Shown one piece after another: positions 25,891-35,011 of a stretch of DNA of 64,000 nucleotides. The DNA is taken from assembly GCF_016424485.1 (NCBI RefSeq), contig NZ_JAELUP010000004.1, positions 64,345 through 128,344 of the forward strand, read 5' to 3'. Within the stretch, counting starts at the first letter, position 1. Each line of letters opens with the position of its first letter. The notes under the pieces were generated by a model, which ran no database searches, was not told the origin of the DNA, and saw only the letters and a list, made by a program, of their open reading frames with translations. This DNA is from Paenibacillus roseus. GTDB taxonomy: Bacteria > Bacillota > Bacilli > Paenibacillales > Paenibacillaceae. A program made the position numbers and the translations under genes.

Positions 25891-27644
25891 GCAAGCAAGC
25901 GGTGCCTTCAATATTGACTATTGGCGCTTTACGACAAGGCTATCGGAATGGAAGCTTTACGCCGGTTGAAGTCATTGAGGCGATTGTTGAACGTGCGGAG
26001 GCAAGCGTCGAAAGTCGCATATGGATCACCCCTCCGGCGCTGGAGCGAATTCATCCTTACCTCAATGATCTGGAGAAGCTTGAGCCTGACCAATGCCCGC
26101 TCTGGGGAATTCCGTTCGCTGTGAAAGACAATATTGAAGTTGCGGACTGGCCGATAACGGCTGCTTGCCCGGATTTTGCCTATACGGCCGAGCGGAATGC
26201 GGCTGTCGTGGAGCGGCTTATTGCAGCCGGAGCAGTCCCGGTTGGCAAAGCCAACCTCGACCAGTTCGCCACCGGGCTTGTCGGCACGCGCAGTCCTTAC
26301 GGCGGGACGCATAACGCGCTGCGGCCCGAACTGATCAGCGGCGGTTCAAGCTCCGGCTCTGCGATCGCTGTCGCCCGTGGTCAAGCGGCGTTCTCGCTGG
26401 GAACCGATACAGCAGGCTCGGGCCGGGTTCCGGCGGCGCTCAATGGACTTGTCGGCTACAAGCCTGCTGTAGGGGCTTGGCCTACAGAGGGGGTTATCCC
26501 GGCCTGTCGCAGTCTTGACTGCGTGACCGTATTTGCCCATTCGATAGACGATTGTCTGGCAGTCGATCAACAGGCAAGGGGATATTTGGCGAGCGATCCG
26601 TACTCAGCCGCTCGCCCCCTGGCGCATCCGGTTATGCCTGCTGTCTTCCTGATCCCTCAAGGTTCGCTGGAGTTTTTCGGTCCCTTCGCGGCTCTCTATG
26701 AACAAGCCTGGGAGCGGGCCAAGATCATGCTTAACGATACAGGATGCCGGGTGGTGGAAACAGATATTTCCATACTGCTTGAAGCTTCGGCATTGCTGTA
26801 TGAGGGACCGCTAGTGGCAGAACGTTGGGCGGATCTGGAGACATTTGTAGCGAATCATCCTGGTGCGGCCCTTCCGGTTACGGAAGAAATTCTTCGTACG
26901 GGTGCGAAAGCAGACTATTCGGCTTCGGCTCTGTACCGCGCGCAGCATAGGCTGGCCCAAATCAGGCGCGAGACCGAGAAATTGCTGAGGAATGCGGTGC
27001 TGGTGCTGCCTACAGCGGGAGGTACATGGACGCGCGAGCAAATTGAGGCCGATCCTGTTGCGACAAATCTCAAAATGGGGCTGTATACCAATCATTGCAA
27101 TCTGCTCGACTTGAGCGCCATTGCGATTCCGGCCGGTGAAGCGGATGACAAGCTGCCTTTTGGCATTACACTGTTTTCACTTGCGAATGAGGAAGGGAAT
27201 TTGGGCCAAGCCGCACGGGCATTCCTTCGTCAAGGGGAGAGCGTTACAGTAGCTGTGTGCGGACTGCATATGCGAGGTATGGCACTGGAGCAGCAAATGC
27301 TAGGTCTTGGTGCAGTTTTTATGGAGGAAACAGAGACGGCTCCGGTTTATGAAATGTATCAGTTGTCCACCGTTCCGCCCAAGCCAGGACTTGTGCGGGC
27401 AAGAGGAGAGGGGACTGGTTCTGCGATTTCGATAGAGCTGTGGAAAATGCCGCTTGATGCTTTTGGAAGATTTACAGCGTCGATTCCTGCTCCGCTCGGC
27501 ATTGGCAAGGTCGAATTGGCGGATGGGCGCGCAGTGCCTGGTTTCTTGTGCGAGAGCCATGTAGCAGATACTGAACGGAATATCTCCGCGTCAGGCGGAT
27601 GGAGGAACTGGTTAAGATCAGCCTACGAAGATAACCTGAGGTGA
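25887..27644 (+). CDS. atzF: Allophanate hydrolase
   Basis: The start overlaps the carboxylase stop (ATGA). The 585-aa protein has an amidase-signature domain (about 1-440) with the catalytic triad elements: Lys in PFAVKDNIEV, the cis-Ser in GGSSSGSAIAVARGQ and the nucleophile Ser in TDTAGSGRVPAA; a C-terminal allophanate hydrolase domain follows (about 460-580). It splits allophanate into two ammonia and two carbon dioxide, the final step of guanidine nitrogen assimilation. It closes the operon and is followed by a hairpin. Confidence 0.93.
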   Translation: MSKQAVPSILTIGALRQGYRNGSFTPVEVIEAIVERAEASVESRIWITPPALERIHPYLNDLEKLEPDQCPLWGIPFAVKDNIEVADWPITAACPDFAYTAERNAAVVERLIAAGAVPVGKANLDQFATGLVGTRSPYGGTHNALRPELISGGSSSGSAIAVARGQAAFSLGTDTAGSGRVPAALNGLVGYKPAVGAWPTEGVIPACRSLDCVTVFAHSIDDCLAVDQQARGYLASDPYSAARPLAHPVMPAVFLIPQGSLEFFGPFAALYEQAWERAKIMLNDTGCRVVETDISILLEASALLYEGPLVAERWADLETFVANHPGAALPVTEEILRTGAKADYSASALYRAQHRLAQIRRETEKLLRNAVLVLPTAGGTWTREQIEADPVATNLKMGLYTNHCNLLDLSAIAIPAGEADDKLPFGITLFSLANEEGNLGQAARAFLRQGESVTVAVCGLHMRGMALEQQMLGLGAVFMEETETAPVYEMYQLSTVPPKPGLVRARGEGTGSAISIELWKMPLDAFGRFTASIPAPLGIGKVELADGRAVPGFLCESHVADTERNISASGGWRNWLRSAYEDNLR

Positions 27645-27663
27645 ACGAGGGCAGCCCTCGGAG

Positions 27664-27702
27664 CAAGAAAGGACGTCGCTTTGTGCGGCGTTCTTTCTTG
27701 TT
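27664..27702. terminator. Terminator between convergent atzF and SDR genes
   Basis: CAAGAAAGGACGTCGC / GCGGCGTTCTTTCTTG (one mismatch) with a 5-base loop. The T-run is short on both sides. Confidence 0.65.
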
Positions 27703-27713
27703 GAAAAGGAAGG

Positions 27714-28466
27714 CTACAGTTCCTCAATCACCGCAGTATGGCCATAATCAGGGCTGAGCAAAATATCGATTAGTTTGCCTGCGGTATATGCGGGAGTTTG
27801 CAGATGGTCTTGTTCGGCGATCTGGATAAACTGATCCACAAAGGAGAAGGTTTCCCGGCTGATTGAACGGATTTCGGTCTGCATTTGCGTATCGACCATT
27901 CCCGGATAGACGGAGACAACTTTAACTGGATTCGGGTTATTCATCTGCTCCAGGCATACGCTTTTGGTGAATGAGTCCAATGCGGCCTTGGAGGTACTGT
28001 AGCAGCTTTGCGAGGGCAGCAAGTATTTGGCTGATGCCGAAGAGATATTCATAATTCGCTTGTCAACCGGCAACGCTAGCGTATGCCGGATAAAACTTGA
28101 TGTCATTGCCATTGGCGCAAGCAAATTTACCGTCACATTTTCAACGATATCGGCCGCGTTGATTTGTTCAATTGGTGCAATAGGAGACAACATTCCGGCA
28201 TTGTTAATCAGACAGATGGCATTGATACCCGGCAATTGTTGAATCGTACCCATTAACTCTGCAAAGAGGTCATCTATCGCAGTTATATGATTCAGATCAA
28301 AAGAATGATAGCTTAATCGTTTATTGTTATCTCTTGCCAGATTGATGAGGTTCTCATTAACAGCTCTTGAAATGCAGCAAACATGATGAGAGTCGTCGCC
28401 CATCAACTGTGCGGCCAAGGCTTCACCGATTCCCCTTGAGGTGCCTGTAATAATAAATACGTTCAT
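27714..28466 (-). CDS. Short-chain dehydrogenase (YueD / benzil reductase-like)
   Basis: The 250-aa protein has the SDR motifs TGTSRGIGEALA (NADP binding), LINNAGML, the catalytic Ser in NISSASAKY and YSTSKAA (Tyr, Lys), plus a YPGMVDTQMQ ending. Length and motifs fit the YueD/sepiapterin reductase-like subgroup, known in Bacillus as benzil reductase. ATG at 28466 lies 12 bases from AAGGAGG, slightly long. It seems monocistronic and convergent with the guanidine operon. The physiological carbonyl substrate is unknown. Confidence 0.85.
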   Translation of the reverse strand: MNVFIITGTSRGIGEALAAQLMGDDSHHVCCISRAVNENLINLARDNNKRLSYHSFDLNHITAIDDLFAELMGTIQQLPGINAICLINNAGMLSPIAPIEQINAADIVENVTVNLLAPMAMTSSFIRHTLALPVDKRIMNISSASAKYLLPSQSCYSTSKAALDSFTKSVCLEQMNNPNPVKVVSVYPGMVDTQMQTEIRSISRETFSFVDQFIQIAEQDHLQTPAYTAGKLIDILLSPDYGHTAVIEEL

Positions 28467-28660
28467 CAGGTGCCATACCCTCCTTGCATACTTCAGTTCT
28501 CCTTATTTGAACTTTGGCTATACAATATTCGACAACGTTTTTAAATTTTCCTGTTTCATAATTTTATATTTTCTGACGTCCGATAAGTGTCCGTGTCTTG
28601 CCGAGTAGACCTGACATACGATGTCTTAGACAAATATGTAATTTGAAAGGAGCGATAAAG

Positions 28661-29569
28661 TTGCCTAAGATTACTGCGTTGATCTCAACGTATAATTCTT
28701 CCGGCTATATCCAGGCTGCTGTACAAAGTATCCTGGACCAGACATTTAAAGATTTTGAATTAATAATCATTGACGACGGATCAACCGACGACACCTTAGT
28801 AAAATTGGGGCAATTTACAGACCCTAGAATACGGCTCGTCATCCACGAACAGAATCAAGGCTTGATTCGCTCCCTGAATGAAGGTATCGAACTAGCTACG
28901 GGGGAGTACATCGCCAGAATGGACGCTGATGATATCGCGGTGCTGGATCGCTTCGAACATCAAGTGGCTTTTCTTGATGCGAATCCTCAAGTAGGGGTAC
29001 TAGGTGGACTTATGAAATGGTTGCATAACAACGAACCGATTCCCAAGCCTATCACACATCATGGTATTCGCTGCTGGCAATTGTTCCACACATGTCTTTG
29101 CCATCCGACCATCATGATGCGCACACGCGTATTGCATGATCATGCCATTCGTTATGATGAACAATATCCTCATGCCGAGGATTATGAATTATGGGATCGT
29201 CTGGGCCATATAACCCAGTTGGCGAATTTACCCCAATATGTTCATTATTATCGGGCACATGTCGGACAGGTATCTATACAGCATGCGATTTTACAAGAGC
29301 AAAGTGCAAAAAAAGTACACTATAACCAACTACGAAGTATAGGAATTACGCCGACTGATGAAGAGTACGCCATTCATATGCAACTCGCCCATTTTAAGGT
29401 TCCGATCTACAACTCTGAAGCCTACTACAAGGCTATCGATTGGGTCAGCAAGCTTATTGTGAGTAATCATTATGCACAAATTTACGATGGCAAGCAGTTG
29501 GAGAGTGTGCTGAACAGATGCTTAATCTATTCCGGAAAAATTCCAGAAGGAGTTTATGAGTCGGATTAG
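28661..29569 (+). CDS. Family 2 glycosyltransferase
   Basis: The TTG at 28661 follows GAAAGGAG and gives MPKITALISTYNSSGYI, the correct family start; the upstream in-frame extension has no ribosome binding site. The 302-aa protein has a GT2 GT-A fold: ISTYNSSGYI, QTFKDFELIIIDDGSTDDT, NEGIELATGEYIARMDADD (the DxD nucleotide-sugar motif) and a C-terminal EDYELWDRL acceptor segment. It probably transfers a sugar onto a cell-surface polymer. No other glycan genes surround it, so the product is unknown. Confidence 0.88.
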   Translation: MPKITALISTYNSSGYIQAAVQSILDQTFKDFELIIIDDGSTDDTLVKLGQFTDPRIRLVIHEQNQGLIRSLNEGIELATGEYIARMDADDIAVLDRFEHQVAFLDANPQVGVLGGLMKWLHNNEPIPKPITHHGIRCWQLFHTCLCHPTIMMRTRVLHDHAIRYDEQYPHAEDYELWDRLGHITQLANLPQYVHYYRAHVGQVSIQHAILQEQSAKKVHYNQLRSIGITPTDEEYAIHMQLAHFKVPIYNSEAYYKAIDWVSKLIVSNHYAQIYDGKQLESVLNRCLIYSGKIPEGVYESD

Positions 29570-29604
29570 AGTCCATATGTTGCAAGAGAAACACGACTTT
29601 TACG

Positions 29605-29649
29605 GAAAAAAGGCAGTATCATTAAGCGCCAAGCGCCGCGGATACTGCC
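29605..29649 (-). terminator. Terminator of the chitinase gene
   Basis: On the minus strand GGCAGTATC / GATACTGCC is followed by TTTTTTCC. It also lies 40 bases after the plus-strand glycosyltransferase stop, where the T-run is lacking. Confidence 0.75.
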
Positions 29650-29690
29650 ATACTGCTTATTTCTAGTATTTCATTTTCTTTGCTCTCCGT

Positions 29691-32600
29691 TTACTTGCTC
29701 TGCTCGGCAGCATCCAGCAAGCGGATGACGGCAACGACAGCTTGTGCCTTCGTCAGATTGGCTTGCGGACTAAAGCGGGTAGCAGATACCCCTTGTAAAA
29801 TGCCTTTCTCTACAAGCAGTGCGATTGAATTTTTGGCATAGCCGCTTACTGCGGATTTATCTGTGAAACGATCCAGCACGGATGGATCAGTATCAGCCTG
29901 CAAGCCTGCATGCTGCCAGACGCGGCCCAGAATAGTGGCCATTTCCTGTCTTGTCAGCGTATTGCCAGGCTGGAATGAATCTGCTGTCCGGCCTTGAATA
30001 ATGCCCAGTTTCTTGGCGGCAGCGATATCTCCAGCGTAAGCTGAACCAGCAGGTACATCCTGGAATGGCTGCTCAGAATAATCTGGCAGGACGCCGAGAC
30101 CTCTAACAATGATAGAGACGAATTCACCACGGGTGATTTCAGTTGCAGCTCCAAAATGGTTATCCGTTGCGCCGGTTGTTATCAGCTTGGCAGTAGCTCT
30201 CTCGACAGCTTTGCGGGCCCATTCTGCCGACACATCCTCGTATTGGAAGAGGGACTCGACTATGACATTCAAGCTGCCTGCCGTTTGCGTAAATTCGACA
30301 TGCAGTTTGCCGTCCGTGCCTTTAATGATAGCTGTCGGGATCGCTCTGAATTCCTTGCCATCCGGCAAATATACAACTGCTGTCAGGCGCTCGTTGTTCA
30401 ATGGCTTCCCATCCAGAGTATAGCTGCGCTTGAACGTATGTGTAAGGATATCGGCTGGCGGCGCATACTTGCCATCGGTTCCGAGAACTTCGACTTTCAG
30501 CTCAAGTATTTTTCCAACCAGTTTCAGTTGGCTATCCTTTGCAAATTTCGTAATATCTGTTGCAACTGCTGTGCCGGGGGGAGCAAGTGTAATTTTAATG
30601 TCAGCAGAGCGGTTAATGGCAGGGGCCGGAATTTGATAGGAAACGCCATTCCAGATAACGGTCAGCAAGGCTTGTTTTCCTTTTTCGGCAAGCGCGTCCG
30701 CAACCTCTTTTGGAATGAAAACTTCAAGGGTGGAGGCCGCTGCATCGTCCTGGACTGTAATGGTATAGCTATCGTTGTCTTTATTGGCATTAATCGTCTG
30801 AACGCCGGCATTTTTCGTTACGGTCAAGCGCAGCGTATCCTGATCTTTGACCGTTGTGACATCCAGTTCGGTCTTGCTAGTATCGAATACAGGTGCAGAC
30901 GGATAGTAGATATTGCTTGGTATTCTTACGCTCCCCGTCTTGCTCGCTGGAGAGACCTCCTCGATTTGATCATCTGATTTGCGAATTGCAAATACATAGA
31001 CATCATAGGTTGTGTTTGGTTGAAGATCGTTTGCCTCAAACTCGGTTGATGTTGTGTAGCCGGCGTAAGCATGATTGATGAATACTTCATACCCTGTTGC
31101 ACCCGCAACTGTATTCCATTGCGCCTTCAGTGAAGTTGATTTGGATTGATTCACGGACAGATGAGCAGGGGCTTCCAGGGCTTGTTCATTAAAGCGGCCA
31201 TTCGCAGGCAGGTCACGATTAAGCTGCCGAAGCAGTACCCGCTCACGGTCTGCGCTTACTTCCCAGCTCATAACGCCAGCGAGGTTCAGTGTTTTGACGA
31301 GTGAAGCGCTGTAGATCATGGTTGTGCGATCATTGTAGGTGATGAACTGTTGGGTTTCCGGGCTGTAGAGATAAGCAACTTTGGCAGCTTCATTCCAGTA
31401 ACGGACATAGCCGTTTTGGCCGACATAATTGGTGACCACATCATGATAATCGAAAACTCCGCTTTCCCATGTTCCTGGAGGTACGCCGGTACAAGTGACA
31501 TATTGGCCTGGCTCCGCACATCCGCTCCAGCCTTTTCCGTAGAACGGGAGTCCAAGCACAAGCTTATGTTCCGGTACGCCGCCATTCAGATGCCCGACTG
31601 CTCCGCCTCTTACGTTGCTGCGGGGTGCAGAGCTTTTCGGAAGCTTGCTGTCATAATAGAGCGGTGCATTATGGTTGGCGAGCTTTTCCCAACTACCGCC
31701 GAAGTCGTAGGTCATAATATTGATAAAGTCCAGATAGGAGACTGAGTTTGCCAGGTCAGCATTGACGACGAAGCTGTCGCTCTGACCGGAAGCGATCGTC
31801 AGCAAATAATATTTGCCGTCCTCGGAGCCAGCCGCATCAAGCGCTTCACGCAAGGTTTTCATTAGCAGGGTGAAATTTTGCTTATCTTCCGGACGGTGAA
31901 TATTATGTGTTTCCCCGCCCTCTACCGGGTACTCCCAGTCAATATCAAGGCCGTCAAGCTTATATTCACGCAGAAATTTGACGGCGGAATTCGCAAACGT
32001 TCTGCGGGTAATCTCATCGGCTGCCACGTCGGAGAAGCTCCTGGACCAGGACCAGCCGCCGACGGACACCAACAGCTTCAGATCCGGATTGGCTTGCTTG
32101 ATATCTGCAAATGCAGCAAAGTTGGCAGGATCTGCTTCAGGGTCGCCGATAATGATTTCCCCGTTATATACATAGTCTTTCTGTAGAGGCAATTCATCAT
32201 TTTGGCAAATATTGTTTGGATTTGTTCCTTTCTTATTCCAGCAAACGTCAGCAAAAGCGTAGTTAATATGGGTAACCTGTGAAACGTCGATATCGCTTGG
32301 ATAAAACTTGCGGTCATAGATTGACCATTGCGTATAATAGGTTACATTCGTATAATTGGCGCCCGGTACCGCAACTGTCGGCTCACTGGCAGCCGAAGTC
32401 CACAAGTCATTGCGCGCCACAACTGTGAAGCTGTAGGATTGACCTTCTGTCAGACCGCTAGCCGTATAACGGTTGCTATCTGATGTACCGACGAGTTGTT
32501 CATCCTGATAAATATCATATTCTGTAGCTCCGGGTACAGAGGCCCAGCCAATAACGGCTGTTGTCCGGTTTGCTGTAATGACCTGCACATCCTTGGCTGT

Positions 32601-33332
32601 TGCCAGTTCGCCTTGAATCAGACGGACCGTATTGCTTTTTTCAGATGTCTCCAGAGGACCATCCCCGATTTTTTGTTGCGCAGCAACTTCGAATTTGTAG
32701 GCTGTGCCTGGAGCGCTTCCTTCAGGCCATGCGAATGTGTAGTAGCTGTCAGAGCCGTTCCATACGCCGCCATTCCAGCCATCATTGACGTAGAAATCAT
32801 ACCCGCTGGCTCCCGGGCTGCCTTGCCATGTAAAGGTGATGCCGGAGTCGGTTACAGCGGATACTTTCAGATTTTGCGGGGGAGTCAGAGGGGGCTTTTT
32901 GTATTCCGATGTATCCGCTAGTGTGGTGAATTCCACAATGTTGCTTTTATGAAGCCGGGTTGCCGGTCTTTCATCCCAGGTAATGTAGATGCGGTAGGTC
33001 GTCTCGGGTTTGAGACCGCCAATTGCACGTTTCCAAAGATGACCGTAGGTAATAGAGGCATCGGTGTCTGCATTCCAAATATCGATATTATTCGGGTTTT
33101 GCGGATCGAGGTCCGTCCCGATAAAATCCCATTCGATGCCAACGGAGTCATGGGTAAGCGTCCCTTCAGTAATTCTCAGGTTTTGGGGAGCTTTCGGGGC
33201 TTCTGCGGGTTGTTGTGATGTCTCATCATCGGCTGCGTACAAGATCGACGCATTGAGAACAGAGCCTAGTAGCAGGGCGATGCATAGGAGCAAACTTAAC
33301 GGACGGAGCTGCTTTTTTGTGGAGTAGTACAA
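29691..33332 (-). CDS. SLH-anchored multidomain GH18 chitinase
   Basis: The protein is about 1213 aa. I prefer the TTG at 33332, five bases after the strong site AGAGGTGA; the GTG at 33341 overlaps that site. A signal peptide (LLLCIALLLGSVLNASILYA) is followed by three fibronectin type III domains (about 45-330), a GH18 catalytic domain (about 335-720) with SVGGWSWS and the catalytic DGLDIDWEYP (acid Glu), another FN3 domain (about 730-820), a beta-rich region and three C-terminal SLH repeats (about 1025-1210). It should hydrolyse chitin while attached to the cell wall. A perfect cre site upstream suggests glucose repression. It is monocistronic. Confidence 0.92.
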   Translation of the reverse strand: MYYSTKKQLRPLSLLLCIALLLGSVLNASILYAADDETSQQPAEAPKAPQNLRITEGTLTHDSVGIEWDFIGTDLDPQNPNNIDIWNADTDASITYGHLWKRAIGGLKPETTYRIYITWDERPATRLHKSNIVEFTTLADTSEYKKPPLTPPQNLKVSAVTDSGITFTWQGSPGASGYDFYVNDGWNGGVWNGSDSYYTFAWPEGSAPGTAYKFEVAAQQKIGDGPLETSEKSNTVRLIQGELATAKDVQVITANRTTAVIGWASVPGATEYDIYQDEQLVGTSDSNRYTASGLTEGQSYSFTVVARNDLWTSAASEPTVAVPGANYTNVTYYTQWSIYDRKFYPSDIDVSQVTHINYAFADVCWNKKGTNPNNICQNDELPLQKDYVYNGEIIIGDPEADPANFAAFADIKQANPDLKLLVSVGGWSWSRSFSDVAADEITRRTFANSAVKFLREYKLDGLDIDWEYPVEGGETHNIHRPEDKQNFTLLMKTLREALDAAGSEDGKYYLLTIASGQSDSFVVNADLANSVSYLDFINIMTYDFGGSWEKLANHNAPLYYDSKLPKSSAPRSNVRGGAVGHLNGGVPEHKLVLGLPFYGKGWSGCAEPGQYVTCTGVPPGTWESGVFDYHDVVTNYVGQNGYVRYWNEAAKVAYLYSPETQQFITYNDRTTMIYSASLVKTLNLAGVMSWEVSADRERVLLRQLNRDLPANGRFNEQALEAPAHLSVNQSKSTSLKAQWNTVAGATGYEVFINHAYAGYTTSTEFEANDLQPNTTYDVYVFAIRKSDDQIEEVSPASKTGSVRIPSNIYYPSAPVFDTSKTELDVTTVKDQDTLRLTVTKNAGVQTINANKDNDSYTITVQDDAAASTLEVFIPKEVADALAEKGKQALLTVIWNGVSYQIPAPAINRSADIKITLAPPGTAVATDITKFAKDSQLKLVGKILELKVEVLGTDGKYAPPADILTHTFKRSYTLDGKPLNNERLTAVVYLPDGKEFRAIPTAIIKGTDGKLHVEFTQTAGSLNVIVESLFQYEDVSAEWARKAVERATAKLITTGATDNHFGAATEITRGEFVSIIVRGLGVLPDYSEQPFQDVPAGSAYAGDIAAAKKLGIIQGRTADSFQPGNTLTRQEMATILGRVWQHAGLQADTDPSVLDRFTDKSAVSGYAKNSIALLVEKGILQGVSATRFSPQANLTKAQAVVAVIRLLDAAEQSK

Positions 33333-33425
33333 GCTTTTCACCTCTATATCTAATTTTGTTGTGCCTATGACGGAATTGGTGTGAGAAGTCCTCCTTGGCA
33401 GTGATAATAGTCGTGAGATCAGTTT

Positions 33426-33439
33426 TGAAAACGATTACA
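33426..33439 (-). promoter_or_regulatory. CcpA cre site upstream of chitinase
   Basis: TGAAAACGATTACA matches the cre consensus TGWAANCGNTNWCA at every fixed position. It is about 95 bases upstream of the chitinase start. Carbon catabolite repression is inferred. Confidence 0.7.
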
Positions 33440-33584
33440 GTGAATTTGACTATAAAATTTTTGTATCTTGAAGTGTCGAGGGAATGCAGGCGTATTTCCT
33501 TGAGATGCATGAGTTTTTCGAATCATTTTTTGACCGGTTATATTGAGTCTAAGAGGTTTGGGTGGAAAAATAGGTTAGGGGTAT

Positions 33585-33622
33585 TGTTTTGCCCGTCGAA
33601 AGACGGCAAAGCCGTTTGCGCT
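33585..33622 (+). repeat. CCGTC repeat, copy C1
   Basis: Contains the hairpin CCGTCGAAAGACGG followed by CAAAGCCGTTTGCGCTT. This matches copies at 34788, 43250 and 47584. The left part of the unit (CTTATATTTCACCACGAAA) is not conserved here. Confidence 0.7.
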
Positions 33623-33849
33623 TATGAAGAGTTGACATCGTCATCAGTTGAGGTAAACACGGCTTAAACCCGTTTTGAGGTTTTTCGCATCGATCACCAC
33701 CCTTTCTGATTGAACATGGATGAATCTCGTAGTTTCTCAGAAAGCTAGTTTACTCGTACGTGTAACTCCATGATAAATTTAGTTGGAAGTACATGGAAGG
33801 GATAAAATATGTTTTTTAGGGGGGAAATATTTATAAAATGATATAAAAT

Positions 33850-33895
33850 GATAGGAAACACATGAAGAGGGCGATTCAGGACCGTCTTCATGTGT
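33850..33895 (-). terminator. Terminator of HAD gene
   Basis: 11-bp perfect arms ACACATGAAGA / TCTTCATGTGT with a loop of about 16 bases, just downstream of the minus-strand HAD gene; T-rich tail TTTCC only. Confidence 0.6.
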
Positions 33896-33929
33896 GATCT
33901 GATGGCTGATTGAATGCAAATCGAGCTAT

Positions 33930-34580
33930 TTAAAGCAGAATGCCGGAAATTCCTCTTACATCTTCAACAATATACGTAGGTGAAGCCTGTTGCATTTCCT
34001 CCAGAGGGCCGTAACCGTAAAGGACGCCAATGGAATGAATTCCTGTATGATGAGCCCCGATAATATCATGTCTCCGGTCGCCGATCATAATAAACTCCTG
34101 TTTATCGTATGAATTCAACTCTCCCAGAATGTGGCTGATGATCTCTGCCTTGGCGACTCTTGTTCCGTCCAGGTTGCTGCCAATGACGAGGTCAAAGTAA
34201 TGGTCGATAGAAAAGTATTGCAAAATCTGTTCTGCAAACACAGTCGGCTTCGACGTCGCCAAGACAAGCACTTTTCCTGCCGCCTTTAATTGCTCCAACA
34301 GCTTCGGAATTTCAGGAAAGAGAATGTTTTCATATAAACCCTTCACTTTGAAGCGCTCCCTGTAGTAGGCGATGCCTTGTTTGCACTGTTCTTCGTTAAA
34401 ACCGTAAAATTTCTCGAATGATTCTTCAAGCGGCGGCCCGATAAACGGCTCCAGTTTGTCCAGATCAGGCTCTGAAATTCCGAATTTCTCCAGTGCATAC
34501 TGGACGCTTTTGGTAATTCCGACTTTGGGGTCTGATAATGTCCCGTCCAGGTCGAATAAGATGATGTTGTAATTACTCAT
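33930..34580 (-). CDS. HAD-superfamily phosphatase (phosphoglycolate phosphatase-like)
   Basis: The 216-aa protein carries the four HAD motifs: FDLDGTLSDP (nucleophile Asp and acid Asp), VLATSKPT (Thr/Ser), the Lys in VAKAEI and MIGDRRHDIIGA. The cap between residues 15 and 80 is the helical C1 type seen in phosphoglycolate phosphatase and related 5'-nucleotidases. It is a soluble Mg2+-dependent phosphatase whose substrate is not resolved. ATG at 34580 follows AAAAAGGAGATC. It is monocistronic. Confidence 0.85.
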   Translation of the reverse strand: MSNYNIILFDLDGTLSDPKVGITKSVQYALEKFGISEPDLDKLEPFIGPPLEESFEKFYGFNEEQCKQGIAYYRERFKVKGLYENILFPEIPKLLEQLKAAGKVLVLATSKPTVFAEQILQYFSIDHYFDLVIGSNLDGTRVAKAEIISHILGELNSYDKQEFIMIGDRRHDIIGAHHTGIHSIGVLYGYGPLEEMQQASPTYIVEDVRGISGILL

Positions 34581-34787
34581 GGGCGGATCTCCTTTTTCCG
34601 ATATGCCTTATGATTTTGTTGCCTGAGCAAGAAGCTTCTTAAAAGTAATATTCTGTCTCAAGCGCCGACCCCCTTTTTTTATGAGTACAAATGCATTGAA
34701 GCACTTGAATAGACTTGCAAAAACGACATTCTCCTGAAATAAAATCCTAGTAAGGCGACCATCGCATTTGTTATACTATTGCTACAC

Positions 34788-34853
34788 CCAAGCGCAAACG
34801 GCTTTGCTGTCCTTTGACGGCCAAAAGCTTTGTTTCACGGAGAGATATAAGCC
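34788..34853 (-). repeat. CCGTC repeat, copy C2
   Basis: On the minus strand it reads GGCTTATATCTCTCCGTGAA, then CCGTCAAAGGACAG and CAAAGCCGTTTGCGCTT. It contains both halves of the unit, in inverse orientation to the other three copies. Confidence 0.75.
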
Positions 34854-34892
34854 ATTTATAAAAGGAAATTTATAAATTCTTATATTTTTGAG

Positions 34893-34916
34893 AATCCGGC
34901 CACGGCCGGATTTTTG
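34893..34916 (+). terminator. Terminator or attenuator in MFS leader
   Basis: AATCCGGC / GCCGGATT around CACG, followed by TTT. It lies about 95 bases upstream of the MFS start with no gene before it on this strand. Confidence 0.7.
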
Positions 34917-35011
34917 CTCGTTAATAAAGAGAGTTGGATAAGCGTATTCAGCATTTAGAAGAATAGAAAAAGAGTTGCTGCACTTTGGAGACGAATGTGG
35001 AGGGGAAAGTT

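Larger units (their letters stand above)
33342..33929. other. 588-bp intergenic region with regulatory and repeat features
   Basis: No coding region could be supported here. It holds the chitinase upstream region with the cre site, a copy of the CCGTC repeat (33585-33622), an AT-rich stretch (33790-33860) and the HAD gene terminator. ORFs of 90 aa or less in this stretch lack family similarity and good start sites. Confidence 0.6.
34581..35011. other. 431-bp intergenic region before MFS gene
   Basis: Holds the HAD promoter region (minus strand), a TTATACT-type -10 box near 34770, a CCGTC repeat copy and a strong terminator at 34893-34916. No gene is supported. If the 34770 promoter drives the MFS gene, the terminator would lie in its leader. 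Confidence 0.5.

Noticed and set aside
33585-33622. Possible cyclic di-GMP-I riboswitch (GGCAAAGCC next to GAAA loop)
   Set aside because: The resemblance is limited to a short stretch; the rest of the aptamer is absent and the same stretch occurs in four intergenic repeats, one partly deleted. A repeat family explains it better.
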